A DNA stretch of 64,000 nucleotides from JAYREN01 sp963663375 (GTDB lineage: Bacteria; Acidobacteriota; Holophagae; Holophagales; Holophagaceae). This document shows, one piece after another, positions 18,107 to 26,259 of the stretch; the stretch's first letter is position 1; each line of letters starts with the position of its first letter. The notes beneath the pieces are model-generated. The model saw nothing but the letters and a program-made list of their open reading frames with translations. It was not told the DNA's origin and did no database searches. The stretch lies in contig OY760195.1 of the NCBI GenBank assembly GCA_963663375.1, forward strand, positions 1,054,001 through 1,118,000. The letters run 5' to 3'. Made by a program: the position numbers and the translations under genes.

Positions 18107-18138
18107 TTCTTGACCATTCCAATCAAGAACTCTAGACT
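18107..18138 (+). promoter_or_regulatory. sigma70-type promoter with overlapping operator-like palindrome for the Rrf2 gene
   Basis: TTGACC (18110-18115) and TAGACT (18133-18138) are separated by 17 bp. A perfect 7-bp inverted repeat TTCTTGA-N9-TCAAGAA (18107-18129) covers the -35 element and most of the spacer, suggesting autorepression by the Rrf2 protein encoded 30 bp downstream. Confidence 0.6.
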
Positions 18139-18167
18139 GGGGCCTATCCTTTGACGGAAGGCCCCCC

Positions 18168-18671
18168 TTGAAGATCTCGGCCCGCGGACGCTACTCGATG
18201 CAAGCCCTGTTCGATCTGGCTCACCACAGCCACGGGCAGCCGGTGCCCCTGCATGTCATCGCCCAGCGCCAGGATCTGAGCCTGCCCTTCCTCGAGCAGA
18301 TCTTCAACAAGCTCAAGAAGGCGGGCATCGTGGCCAGTGTGCGGGGACCCAAGGGCGGCTACATCATCACGCGGCCCTGCAACGAGGTGAGCGTGGGGGA
18401 CGTGCTGCGCCTCACGGACAGCAGTTTCTACGCCGCCGCCAAGGAGGATCCCAAGCGCGCCAAGTCCGCCCTGCAGGCCGACGAGAAGATGAACCGCCTG
18501 CTCTGGAAGCAGCTCTCGGACCATGTTACCCATTTCATGGATACGGTCTCCCTGGCGGATCTCTGCGTGGAGAGCGGCAGCAACGCCTGCCCCGAATGCA
18601 CCTGCCCCGCCTATACCCAGGGCGTCGCGGACCAGATCCGCCAGGGTGTTCGCAAGCCCTGCGAATTCTGA
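18168..18671 (+). CDS. Rrf2 family transcriptional regulator (IscR-like)
   Basis: The 167-residue protein starts at TTG with MKISARGRYSMQALFDLA, the Rrf2 winged-helix N-terminus. It continues with QDLSLPFLEQIFNKLKKAGIVASVRGPKGGY, the recognition helix and wing, and ends in a Cys-rich tail (LCVESGSNACPECTCPAY) whose spacing could bind an Fe-S cluster. Family members sense Fe-S status, NO or redox. The downstream gene encodes TtcA, itself a probable Fe-S enzyme, whose GTG start follows 8 bp after this stop. The palindromic promoter upstream suggests autoregulation of the pair. Confidence 0.88.
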   Translation: MKISARGRYSMQALFDLAHHSHGQPVPLHVIAQRQDLSLPFLEQIFNKLKKAGIVASVRGPKGGYIITRPCNEVSVGDVLRLTDSSFYAAAKEDPKRAKSALQADEKMNRLLWKQLSDHVTHFMDTVSLADLCVESGSNACPECTCPAYTQGVADQIRQGVRKPCEF

Positions 18672-18679
18672 GGGCGCCC

Positions 18680-19510
18680 GTGTCCAACCCCTGCGCCCTG
18701 CCCAGCCTTGCTCTGCCGCCCACGGAAGAGGATCTGAAGACCCTGCCCAAACTGGAGGAGCGCCTCCGCCGCAAGATGGGCGTGTGCATTGCGGAATACG
18801 GCCTGATCGAGCACGGCGACCGCATCCTGGTTGGCCTCTCCGGGGGCAAGGATTCCTGGGCCTGCCTGGATCTCCTCAATTCCCTTCGGAAGCGCGCGCC
18901 CGTCAAGTTCGAGGTCCACGGCGTGACCATCGACCCCGGTTTCCCGGGCTACAACCCCGATCGCATCGCCGAGGTTTGCGAGCGGCTGGGCGTTCCCCAC
19001 GAGATCCTGCCCGCCCCCATCGATCTAATGGTGCGCAAGAAGCCCGAGATCACCCCCTGCGCCATGTGCTCCCGCCTGCGCCGGGGCGTGCTCTACACCT
19101 ACGCCAAGACCCACGGCTACACCAAGATCGCCCTGGGGCATCACCTGGACGATCTCATCGAGACCCTGCTCATCAACCAGTTCTTCGAGGGGCGCCTCTC
19201 CACCATGCCCCTCAAGCTCCACAGCGATGATGGCGCCAACACGGTGATCCGCCCCCTGGGCACCTGCGAGGAGGAGGACCTCCGGCGCTTCGTCTGGCTC
19301 AAGGGCTACCCCATTGTGCCCTGCGGGTGCCCCCTGTGCGGGGCCTCGGTGCTGGAATCCAGCCGGGCCCAGGTCAAGGCCCTGGTGGCCAATCTCCGGG
19401 AGAGCATCCCGGATATCAAGTACTGCATGCTGCGGGCTATGAAAAATGTGAAGACGACTCACCTCCTCGACAAGGATCTCTTGGCACTCCCGAAGGATTT
19501 TGCCAAGTAA
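18680..19510 (+). CDS. ttcA: TtcA-like tRNA 2-thiocytidine biosynthesis protein
   Basis: The 276-residue protein has the PP-loop SGGKDSWACLDLL, the CAMC pair (TPCAMCSRLRRG), LGHHLDDLIETLL, and CGCPLC near the end. These correspond to the three Cys that hold the [4Fe-4S] cluster in TtcA. The enzyme thiolates C32 of certain tRNAs. The GTG at 18680 with GAGGG just upstream is the likely start. It lies immediately after the Rrf2 regulator, which probably controls it. Confidence 0.88.
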   Translation: MSNPCALPSLALPPTEEDLKTLPKLEERLRRKMGVCIAEYGLIEHGDRILVGLSGGKDSWACLDLLNSLRKRAPVKFEVHGVTIDPGFPGYNPDRIAEVCERLGVPHEILPAPIDLMVRKKPEITPCAMCSRLRRGVLYTYAKTHGYTKIALGHHLDDLIETLLINQFFEGRLSTMPLKLHSDDGANTVIRPLGTCEEEDLRRFVWLKGYPIVPCGCPLCGASVLESSRAQVKALVANLRESIPDIKYCMLRAMKNVKTTHLLDKDLLALPKDFAK

Positions 19511-19571
19511 AGTCGATGCCCCGCTCGCCCTCGCCTGATAAGGTACAGGGTCTTTCCGAGTGGAGTCATCC

Positions 19572-19970
19572 ATGCAGACCCTTACTGAAGCGTGGGCTCA
19601 AAAGGCAGAGGCCGACCTGGAAACGGCCCGCCGGGAGTTGCACGTCGAGAGCCGCCCCAACTACCACGCCGTCTGCTTCCATGCCCAGCAGAGCGCCCTC
19701 AAGTATCTCAAGGCCCGCCTCCTCAAGGCCGACATCCCCTTCCCTTCCACGTCCCATCTCGTCGTCCTGCTCGAGTTGTGCATGAACGAGGAGCCCGAGC
19801 TGGAGGAATTCCGCCCCCACCTGCGCTCCCTGAACCATCTGGCCGCCCAGATCGAAGAGCCCGAATGTCAGCCCGATGGCCCCATGGCCGCCGAGGCCTA
19901 CAGCCTGGCCCGCAGCTTCCGGGATGACGCCCGCAAGGCCCTGGGACTGGAAGAGGAAACCGTCGGCTGA
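19572..19970 (+). CDS. HEPN domain protein
   Basis: The 132-residue, mostly helical protein matches the HEPN pattern: KAEADLETARREL, NYHAVCFHAQQSALKYLKARLL, and a C-terminal SFRDDARKALGL helix. HEPN proteins are often the toxin half of MNT-HEPN pairs or substrate-binding accessories. No nucleotidyltransferase is adjacent, so this is a solitary copy. The ATG at 19572 has GGAG six bases upstream; an in-frame GTG at 19560 is less likely. Confidence 0.75.
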   Translation: MQTLTEAWAQKAEADLETARRELHVESRPNYHAVCFHAQQSALKYLKARLLKADIPFPSTSHLVVLLELCMNEEPELEEFRPHLRSLNHLAAQIEEPECQPDGPMAAEAYSLARSFRDDARKALGLEEETVG

Positions 19971-19989
19971 GTCGAGCGCCAGGCCCCCC

Positions 19990-20379
19990 ATGTCCAAGGC
20001 CATTTCTCGGCATTTCCGATGGCGGTGGGCACTCCTCGGTCTCTACACGCTCTACTGCCTTGGTGTGCTCGTCTGGTGGCTGTCGGCCTGGAACCCCAAT
20101 GCCGGCATGCTTCGCTGGCTGGGGTGGTGGAACCATTTCGCGCATTGGATGATCCTTCCGACGCTCCCGGCTTCCCTCACGCTCGGCGCTGTCCTGCGCC
20201 TTGAGCCCCAATGGTTCGGAGTTTGGCTCGCCCATCACGATTACATCTGCCTGATCCTCACCTGGGGCTGGTTGGCTCTTGCGGGCTATGTCCAGTGGTT
20301 CATTCTTCTCCCTCGTCTTTTCACAAGGCTCAGGGGCTTCCTCGAGAATCCGAAGAATCCCAACCACACGGCGCGATAG
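19990..20379 (+). CDS. small membrane protein of unknown function
   Basis: The 129-residue product has three hydrophobic helices, around residues 13-33, 48-66 and 85-107, with a Trp-rich composition (VWWLSAW, WLGWWNHFAHWM). No family is recognised. It follows the HEPN gene by 19 bp and precedes a cupin gene by 21 bp, so co-transcription is likely, but the context does not suggest a function. Confidence 0.6.
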   Translation: MSKAISRHFRWRWALLGLYTLYCLGVLVWWLSAWNPNAGMLRWLGWWNHFAHWMILPTLPASLTLGAVLRLEPQWFGVWLAHHDYICLILTWGWLALAGYVQWFILLPRLFTRLRGFLENPKNPNHTAR

Positions 20380-20400
20380 ATCTACAAGGAAAGGCCTCCC

Positions 20401-20730
20401 ATGGAAATGACCGACATCCCCTTCGGAATCACCCATTGGGCCAGCATTCCTCCCACGGAACACAAAGGCACCACGGGCAGTGCCTTCTGGCGCACCCAGC
20501 AATTCGGCAGCCTCCGTGTCCGGATGGTCGAGTACACCCCCGGGTACCTCGCCGACCACTGGTGCCACAAGGGTCATATCCTGCTCTGCATCGAAGGGGA
20601 GCTGGACACCGAGCTTGAGGACGGCCGGACCTTCACCCTTAGGCCTGGAGTGAGCTACCAAGTGGCGGACAACGCCGAGGCGCATCGGTCCCAGACACAA
20701 ATCGGGGCCAAGCTTTTCATCGTCGATTAG
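20401..20730 (+). CDS. DHCW-motif cupin fold protein
   Basis: A 109-residue single-domain cupin. PGYLADHWCHKGHILLCIEGEL supplies the metal-binding His residues of cupin motif 1, and GVSYQVADNAEAHRSQT that of motif 2. This family is annotated as DHCW-motif cupins; its reaction is unknown. An AAGGAAAGG lies upstream of the start. Confidence 0.75.
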   Translation: MEMTDIPFGITHWASIPPTEHKGTTGSAFWRTQQFGSLRVRMVEYTPGYLADHWCHKGHILLCIEGELDTELEDGRTFTLRPGVSYQVADNAEAHRSQTQIGAKLFIVD

Positions 20731-20786
20731 CCCAAATGTCCTCCAGCCATCGATCCGCTTGTTCTCCGTGGTCGCCCTGAGGGTCG

Positions 20787-21416
20787 ATGAACGAGCCACA
20801 CTCCGATTTCCATCCACGCCAGGCCCAGAATCGCCCCCTCGGGTCAACGGACCTTCGGTATCGATTCCTAGACGGAGCTTGTCCAGAGGCCTTCCGCGCC
20901 CTTCAGACCGTGCATGATGGGGCTCCCGCCTACAGCCAGGTGGTTTTCGGAAGGCCTCCCGATGGCACGGAGGCCTGCGAGACGCTCACCTCCACGCCTC
21001 CCGGGTTCCCCCTCGACCAGAAATTCGTGCTCGGCATCTATCTTGAAAGCGAGCTCATGGGTGTCGCAGAGCTCCTGAAGGGGTACCCCGAAAGGGACAT
21101 TGCCTATATCGGCCTTCTGCTGTTCAAGGAATCCCATCAGAAGCAAGGACTCGGATCCCTGGCCCTGGGCCACATCACCGAACTGGCTTGCCAATGGAGC
21201 TGCACCGCGATCCGGATTGCCGTCGTCGCATCCAACGTCGATGCCCTGGGATTCTGGTCGCGCCGCGGATTCTCCGAGCAATTCAGGAAGGATATCCCGG
21301 GCGTAACGGCCGAGGCCATTGTCATGCAGCGCCCCCTCCCGGGGTCTGGATTGGGCTCCCGGGACCGTCTCGATGGGGGCGGTCTTCTTACCGCAGCCTC
21401 AGCCAAAGCCCCTTGA
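20787..21416 (+). CDS. GNAT family N-acetyltransferase
   Basis: The 209-residue protein contains the acetyl-CoA binding signature in HQKQGLGSLALGHITELA (R/Q-x-x-G-x-G/A form), followed by IRIAVVASNVDALGFWSRRGF, typical of GNAT beta-5 and alpha-4. The acceptor cannot be predicted. The last 29 bp overlap the end of the convergent methyltransferase gene, and the C-terminal 25 residues look non-conserved. Confidence 0.78.
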   Translation: MNEPHSDFHPRQAQNRPLGSTDLRYRFLDGACPEAFRALQTVHDGAPAYSQVVFGRPPDGTEACETLTSTPPGFPLDQKFVLGIYLESELMGVAELLKGYPERDIAYIGLLLFKESHQKQGLGSLALGHITELACQWSCTAIRIAVVASNVDALGFWSRRGFSEQFRKDIPGVTAEAIVMQRPLPGSGLGSRDRLDGGGLLTAASAKAP

Positions 21417-22578
21417 GGTAGAACCCCTCCGGGTGGTTCAGACCGTAGGGATGATCCACGGGCTGGCCCAGATGAGCGAGGACCTGGGCCTCCCGCTGGG
21501 CTTCAAGGAGGGCCGTCCACACGGCTTCCTGGAACCGCGACCGCTCCAGGTGCTGGCTGCAGGAGAAGCACCAGAGCATACCGCCGGGCGCCGTAGCCAG
21601 GGCCCCAAGGCGGAAGACATCCTTGTAGGCCTTGAAGGCCGCATCCACATCCTTGCGCTGCTTGGCGAAGGCGGGGGGATCCACGATCACCCGGTCCCAG
21701 GCCTGGGGTTCCAGGGCTCGCATCAGCTCGAAGGCATCGCCCTGGAGCCGCGTGTGCTGGGCGGGATCCAGGCCGTTCAGGGACCAGTCGCGGTCCGCCT
21801 GATCCAGGGCCGGACCGGAGATGTCCAGGGTGGCCACTTCCCGCGCGCCGCCCAGACCCGCGTGGATGGAGAAACCGCCGGTGTAGCCGAAGGCGTTCAG
21901 CACGCGACAGCCCTGAGAAACTCGGCCCAGGGTCAGGCGGTGCTCCCGCTGATCCAGGAAGAAGCCCGTCTTCTGGCCTTTGAGCAGATCCACCGAGAGA
22001 CGCGCCGCGCCCTCGCGGATGACCAGAGGCCCGCCGAGGCTGCCCTTCAACAGGCGATTCACGGGATCGAGGCCCTCGTCCTTGCGCCCGGACTGGCTGC
22101 GCTCCACGAAGATGCGGCACCCTTCGGCCTTGGCCGTCTCGAACAGCACGGGCCACCAGATCTCCCGCAGCGCCTCCAGGCCTGCGGTGCCCACCTGCAG
22201 AACCAAGGCCTCGCCGTAGCGATCCACCACGAACCCCGGCAGGAAATCGCCCTCACCGAAGATCCAGCGACAGCCGGCCTCCGGCCCATCCTGCCCCAGG
22301 CATTTCCTCAGCGCCAGGGCGCCCAGGATGCGCTCATGAAAGAAGGCCGAGTCCAGGGGGCGATCCTCAAAACGGAAGATGCGCACCGCCAGGGGATTGG
22401 TGGGCGAGGCCGTCCCCACCCCCAGAACATTCCCAGTGGCGTCCGCCAGGCGCACCAACGGACCGGGCACGGCCTCGCCCAGGGCACCGGAATAGACCCA
22501 GGGATGGCGCTTGGAAAGCAGCGCCTCCTTGCCGGGCTTGAGTCGCAGGATGGGGTAGGGCCAGTGTGGAGTGTCCAT
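21388..22578 (-). CDS. class I SAM-dependent rRNA methyltransferase (RlmI/COG1092 family)
   Basis: The 396-residue protein has an N-terminal PUA-like domain (LLSKRHPWVYSGAL), a central strand-rich linker (FLPGFVVDRYGEALVLQVGT), and a Rossmann methyltransferase domain. That domain carries LNAFGYTGGFSIHAGLGGA as SAM motif I, DRVIVDPPAFAKQ as motif IV, and SCSQHL with the catalytic Cys pair environment. E. coli RlmI makes m5C1962 in 23S rRNA, so a 23S rRNA target is likely. Confidence 0.85.
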   Translation of the reverse strand: MDTPHWPYPILRLKPGKEALLSKRHPWVYSGALGEAVPGPLVRLADATGNVLGVGTASPTNPLAVRIFRFEDRPLDSAFFHERILGALALRKCLGQDGPEAGCRWIFGEGDFLPGFVVDRYGEALVLQVGTAGLEALREIWWPVLFETAKAEGCRIFVERSQSGRKDEGLDPVNRLLKGSLGGPLVIREGAARLSVDLLKGQKTGFFLDQREHRLTLGRVSQGCRVLNAFGYTGGFSIHAGLGGAREVATLDISGPALDQADRDWSLNGLDPAQHTRLQGDAFELMRALEPQAWDRVIVDPPAFAKQRKDVDAAFKAYKDVFRLGALATAPGGMLWCFSCSQHLERSRFQEAVWTALLEAQREAQVLAHLGQPVDHPYGLNHPEGFYLKGLWLRLR

Positions 22579-22588
22579 GGCTTTCAGA

Positions 22589-24268
22589 TTACGCCGCCAG
22601 CACCAGGAGCGCCTGGGCCAGCACGATCTTCAGGATGGTGGCCAGGGGGTACACCGTGGCGAAGCCCACATTGGGCAGCTCGTTCTTGGTCTGCTGATTG
22701 GCGAAGCCCAGTACCACGGGCTGGGTATGCATGCCCGCCACGATTCCGAACAGCACGTTGAGCGGAATCCGAAAGACTTTGTAGCCCAGGAAGATCGCCA
22801 GGAGATCTGCCACCAGGGAAACGATGAGGGCCGAGGCCAGGAAGATGGGCAGCCAGACGATGTTGTCCGCCAGGATGCGCCGGAAGCCCTCGCCTGAAAT
22901 GATGCCGATCCCCGCCGCGAACAGCACGAGCCCCAGCTGCCGTACCGTGTGGTTGGCGCTGTAGGGGATGTTCCACACCAAGGGGCCGATCTTGTGGTAC
23001 CGCCCCAGGATCAGGCCCACCACCAGCGGGCCCCCCGCGAACCCCAGCTTGAAGATGATGCCGTGGCCTAGGGGAATGGGAATCTGGCCCAGGGCCAATC
23101 CCGCCGCCAACCCCATGGCAAAGGTGAGAAAGCTGGCCTCGGAGAGTTCACGGTAGCTGTCGCCGAAGTATTCCTCGATCTCGGGAATATTCTCCTTGGC
23201 GGTGGCCACCCGGATGCGATCCCCCAGTTCCAGCACCGTGTCTGCCTCGGGCACGAACCACACGTCGCCCCGCCGCAGGCGGGTGATGATGCAGTTGTGC
23301 TTTTCCGGGAGCTGGAGCGCCCGCAGGGGGCGCCCGATGACATCGTGGTTGCTCACGAACACCCGGGTGGAATCGTACTCGCTGATGTCGTGCTGAAGGG
23401 CGGTCTCCGAAGTGCGCCCCAGGAAGGCCGTGGCCCGGGCCGTGTCTTCCGGGGTTCCCACCACCATGAGCAGATCACCCACATGGAGCTTGAGGTCCAG
23501 CGGGGCCATGGTGAACTCCCCATCGCGACAAAGGCGGCTGAAGACCACCTTGCAGTTGGCCTGCTCCCTGAGATCCACATGGGTCTTGCCCGCGCCCAGC
23601 TCCGTAACTTCGATAGTGGTGGCCACGAGCAGGCTGGATCCTGCGCTGTAGCCGTGGAGCCCATCGGCTTCCTGCTTGAGATCCACCTTGAATACTCGGC
23701 GACTCAGCAGGATGGCGAGCATGGGTACCAGCACGCCCACGGGGTAGGCGATGGCGCTGGCCACCGTGGGCTGGGCGATCACCATGGCATCCGATGTCGT
23801 GCGCTTCACGGCCTCGATGACACCCGCCAGGGCGGGCATGTTGGTGAAGGAGCCCGTGAGGAGTCCCGCCGCGTACTTGCTATCGAACTTGAAGACCTTG
23901 GCGACCCCGATGATGACCAGGGTGCTGGTCACCATGACGATGGCCACGGTGGCGTTCTTCTTAAGCCCCTCCTTGCTGAAGGCGGCCCAGAAGCTGTGGG
24001 CAATGGCCAGGCCCATGGCGTACACGAAGATCGCCAGGCCCAGCTCGTAGACGAGCTTCATCTCCTTGGAGATGTCCTTCTTCAGTGCCGGATCCAAGTC
24101 CGGCGCCACCACCACCGCCCCCAGGGCGATGCCCGCGAAGAGGATCGAGGCAATGCCCAGCGAGGCCCCGGCGATGCGGATCTTGCTGATGGGAAAGCCC
24201 AGGGCCACGACGGCGAAGAGCAACAGCAGCGGATTGTGCGCGAAGAACTGGGTGACGCTGTGGAGCAT
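22589..24268 (-). CDS. AspT/YidE family transporter with central TrkA-C domains
   Basis: The 559-residue membrane protein has the duplicated AspT-YidE-YbjL fold. The N-terminal helix bundle contains GLLTGSFTNMPALAGVIEAV. Two TrkA-C (RCK_C) regulatory modules follow in residues 200-380, and the C-terminal bundle has LGFAGGPLVVGLILG and GIVAGMHTQPVVLGF. AspT exchanges aspartate for alanine; other members are uncharacterised. A clear GGAGG precedes the start. It is divergent from the HAD-hydrolase gene. Confidence 0.85.
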   Translation of the reverse strand: MLHSVTQFFAHNPLLLLFAVVALGFPISKIRIAGASLGIASILFAGIALGAVVVAPDLDPALKKDISKEMKLVYELGLAIFVYAMGLAIAHSFWAAFSKEGLKKNATVAIVMVTSTLVIIGVAKVFKFDSKYAAGLLTGSFTNMPALAGVIEAVKRTTSDAMVIAQPTVASAIAYPVGVLVPMLAILLSRRVFKVDLKQEADGLHGYSAGSSLLVATTIEVTELGAGKTHVDLREQANCKVVFSRLCRDGEFTMAPLDLKLHVGDLLMVVGTPEDTARATAFLGRTSETALQHDISEYDSTRVFVSNHDVIGRPLRALQLPEKHNCIITRLRRGDVWFVPEADTVLELGDRIRVATAKENIPEIEEYFGDSYRELSEASFLTFAMGLAAGLALGQIPIPLGHGIIFKLGFAGGPLVVGLILGRYHKIGPLVWNIPYSANHTVRQLGLVLFAAGIGIISGEGFRRILADNIVWLPIFLASALIVSLVADLLAIFLGYKVFRIPLNVLFGIVAGMHTQPVVLGFANQQTKNELPNVGFATVYPLATILKIVLAQALLVLAA

Positions 24269-24305
24269 GGTTCCTCCAGGGGCGGATCGGGGCGGAGCCG
24301 TGGGC

Positions 24306-24330
24306 GATGACCCCCCGAGGCGGGGTCATC
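24306..24330. other. 9-bp perfect hairpin upstream of the AspT-like gene
   Basis: GATGACCCC pairs with GGGGTCATC around a 7-nt loop in the 223-bp divergent intergenic region. It would lie in the transporter's 5' leader, but no T-run follows on either strand, so it may be an mRNA stem or an operator. The rest of the intergenic region shows nothing else I can support. Confidence 0.4.
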
Positions 24331-24491
24331 CATTGGACGCAAGGCTTTCCATCTCGCAGGATTCTGGGCTCAAGCCTTGCCTGTGGGCCAGTATAGCAAT
24401 CCCCCCGTGGCCCCGAGGGCGGCGCGGGAGAATCGTGATCCATGTCCAGAGATCGCTGGATTCCCGGCCCCAAGTTTGAAAAGCTGAGGCC

Positions 24492-25481
24492 ATGTCCAGC
24501 GCCCTGCATCCCCAAAACGTCATCGCCTTCGTGTGGGATTTCGACAAGACCCTGATCCCCGGCTACATGCAGGATCCGATCTTCGAGGAATACCACATCG
24601 ACGGCTCCACCTTCTGGCGGGAGACCAACGCCCTGCCCCAGTACCTCGAGCGGGTGGGCGTCCACGTCCATCCCGATACGTCCTACCTCAATCATCTGCT
24701 GACCTACGTGCTGCATGGCCGCATGCCGGATCTCACCAATGCCAAGCTGCGGGAGCTGGGCGCCAGGATCCAGTTCCATCCCGGCCTGCCGGATTTCTTC
24801 CAGGGGCTCAAGAACGAACTGGCCGCCACCCCGGATGCAGAGCGTTTCGAGCTGAAACTCGAGCACTACATCGTTTCCACGGGACTCCGGGCCATGGTCG
24901 AGGGCTCCGCCATTCGTCCCTTCGTGGATGGGATCTGGGCCTCGGAATTCCTGGAGGCACCTCCACCCCCGGGCTTCGACCCCGAGGCCACCCTCAATCT
25001 CGACGAACTGGAGCGGGGCCACCAGCTGCTTCCCGTGCACGGCATCACCCAGATCGCCGTCGCCTACGACAACACCAGCAAGACCCGAGCCCTCTTCGAG
25101 ATCAACAAGGGCGCCAACAAGACGCCGGGCATCGATGTGAATGCAAAGATGCGCGACGAGGACCGGCGGGTGCCCTTCCACCACATGATCTACATCGCCG
25201 ATGGCCCAAGCGATGTGCCCGCGTTCTCGGTGATGCGGCAGAACCGGGGCACGGCGTACGCGGTTTATGATCCCGAGAATCCCCTCAGCCTGGAGCAGGT
25301 GGATCGCCTGCGGCGGGACGGCCGCATCGACCATTACGGCCCCACGGATTTCCGCCCCGGCAGCCCCACCAGCCAGTGGCTCACCATGCAGGTGCGCCGC
25401 ATCGCCGCCGATATCATTGCCGACCGCAAGGCAGCCCTCTCCGAGCGGGTGGGCATGGCCCCCAGGCACCTGCCGCACTAG
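24492..25481 (+). CDS. HAD family hydrolase
   Basis: The 329-residue protein begins with the HAD motif I FVWDFDKTLIPGYMQ (first Asp is the expected nucleophile), has YIVSTGLRAMVEG as the motif II Thr region, and HHMIYIADGPSDVPAFSV as motif IV (DGPSD), as in SerB-like phosphatases. A long insert between motifs I and II forms the cap. The substrate is unknown. Confidence 0.8.
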   Translation: MSSALHPQNVIAFVWDFDKTLIPGYMQDPIFEEYHIDGSTFWRETNALPQYLERVGVHVHPDTSYLNHLLTYVLHGRMPDLTNAKLRELGARIQFHPGLPDFFQGLKNELAATPDAERFELKLEHYIVSTGLRAMVEGSAIRPFVDGIWASEFLEAPPPPGFDPEATLNLDELERGHQLLPVHGITQIAVAYDNTSKTRALFEINKGANKTPGIDVNAKMRDEDRRVPFHHMIYIADGPSDVPAFSVMRQNRGTAYAVYDPENPLSLEQVDRLRRDGRIDHYGPTDFRPGSPTSQWLTMQVRRIAADIIADRKAALSERVGMAPRHLPH

Positions 25482-25504
25482 CTGGGACATGCTAGGCTCG
25501 AACC

Positions 25505-26248
25505 ATGAGATTGCACCGCAGGCCCTGGTTGCTCGGACTCATGCTCCTGTCGAGTCGCTTGTGGGGACAGGTGCCCCTGGAGGTCCTGAGCCCACCGCAT
25601 CGGGCCTGGGCCCAGACCATCCTGCACAGCCCGGATTTCAGCTTCGAGACCCGCACGGAACCGGTGAAGGTCCGCCTCGCGACCATGGAGCAGCTCTTCG
25701 ACCATCCCCGCCTCGCCGCGGCCATGTGGCGCCACTGCCAGTTCGTGCCCGCGCTCTTCGCCTTCGAGTTGCCCGGGGACCAACTGACCATCGAGGACGG
25801 CCGCGGCCTGCGGGGCACCCTGACCCTGGCCTACCGGCGGCCGGGGATACGGGTCTACCTGGTGGATGGTCGAGTCGAGAAGGGGCGCATGAACAACCCC
25901 TTCGCCGTCGGCGCCAAGATGGTGGTGGTCTATCACTACTGGGAAGGGCCCCAGGGCTTTGAAAGCCGTCTCCAGACCTGGACCGCGTTGGATTCCGCCC
26001 TCCTGAGCGTGGTTTCCCGCCCCTTCCGGGGCTACATTCGCCGCCGTCAGCAGGAGTTCATCGCCTACATCAACGGCAACATCGCGAAGGGCGGGGAGTT
26101 CGCCCAGCTCGACCCCGCGGAATTCCGAGGTCCCATCCAACGGGAAGGGGACCCCGTCGCCATCCGCCAGTACGAGCAGATCTTCGGCCCGGCGAGCCGG
26201 AGAGAACACGGCGCAAAGGCGAGCCGTCCAAGCTCCCAGCGCGGGTAG
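25505..26248 (+). CDS. exported protein of unknown function
   Basis: The 247-residue product has a short signal peptide (MRLHRRPWLLGLMLLSSRLWG). The mature part is mixed alpha/beta with Trp/Tyr-rich stretches (KMVVVYHYWEGPQGFES, RPFRGYIRRRQQEFIAYING). No family is recognised. It converges with the Ser/Thr kinase gene. Confidence 0.6.
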   Translation: MRLHRRPWLLGLMLLSSRLWGQVPLEVLSPPHRAWAQTILHSPDFSFETRTEPVKVRLATMEQLFDHPRLAAAMWRHCQFVPALFAFELPGDQLTIEDGRGLRGTLTLAYRRPGIRVYLVDGRVEKGRMNNPFAVGAKMVVVYHYWEGPQGFESRLQTWTALDSALLSVVSRPFRGYIRRRQQEFIAYINGNIAKGGEFAQLDPAEFRGPIQREGDPVAIRQYEQIFGPASRREHGAKASRPSSQRG

Positions 26249-26259
26249 CGCTCACCCGA

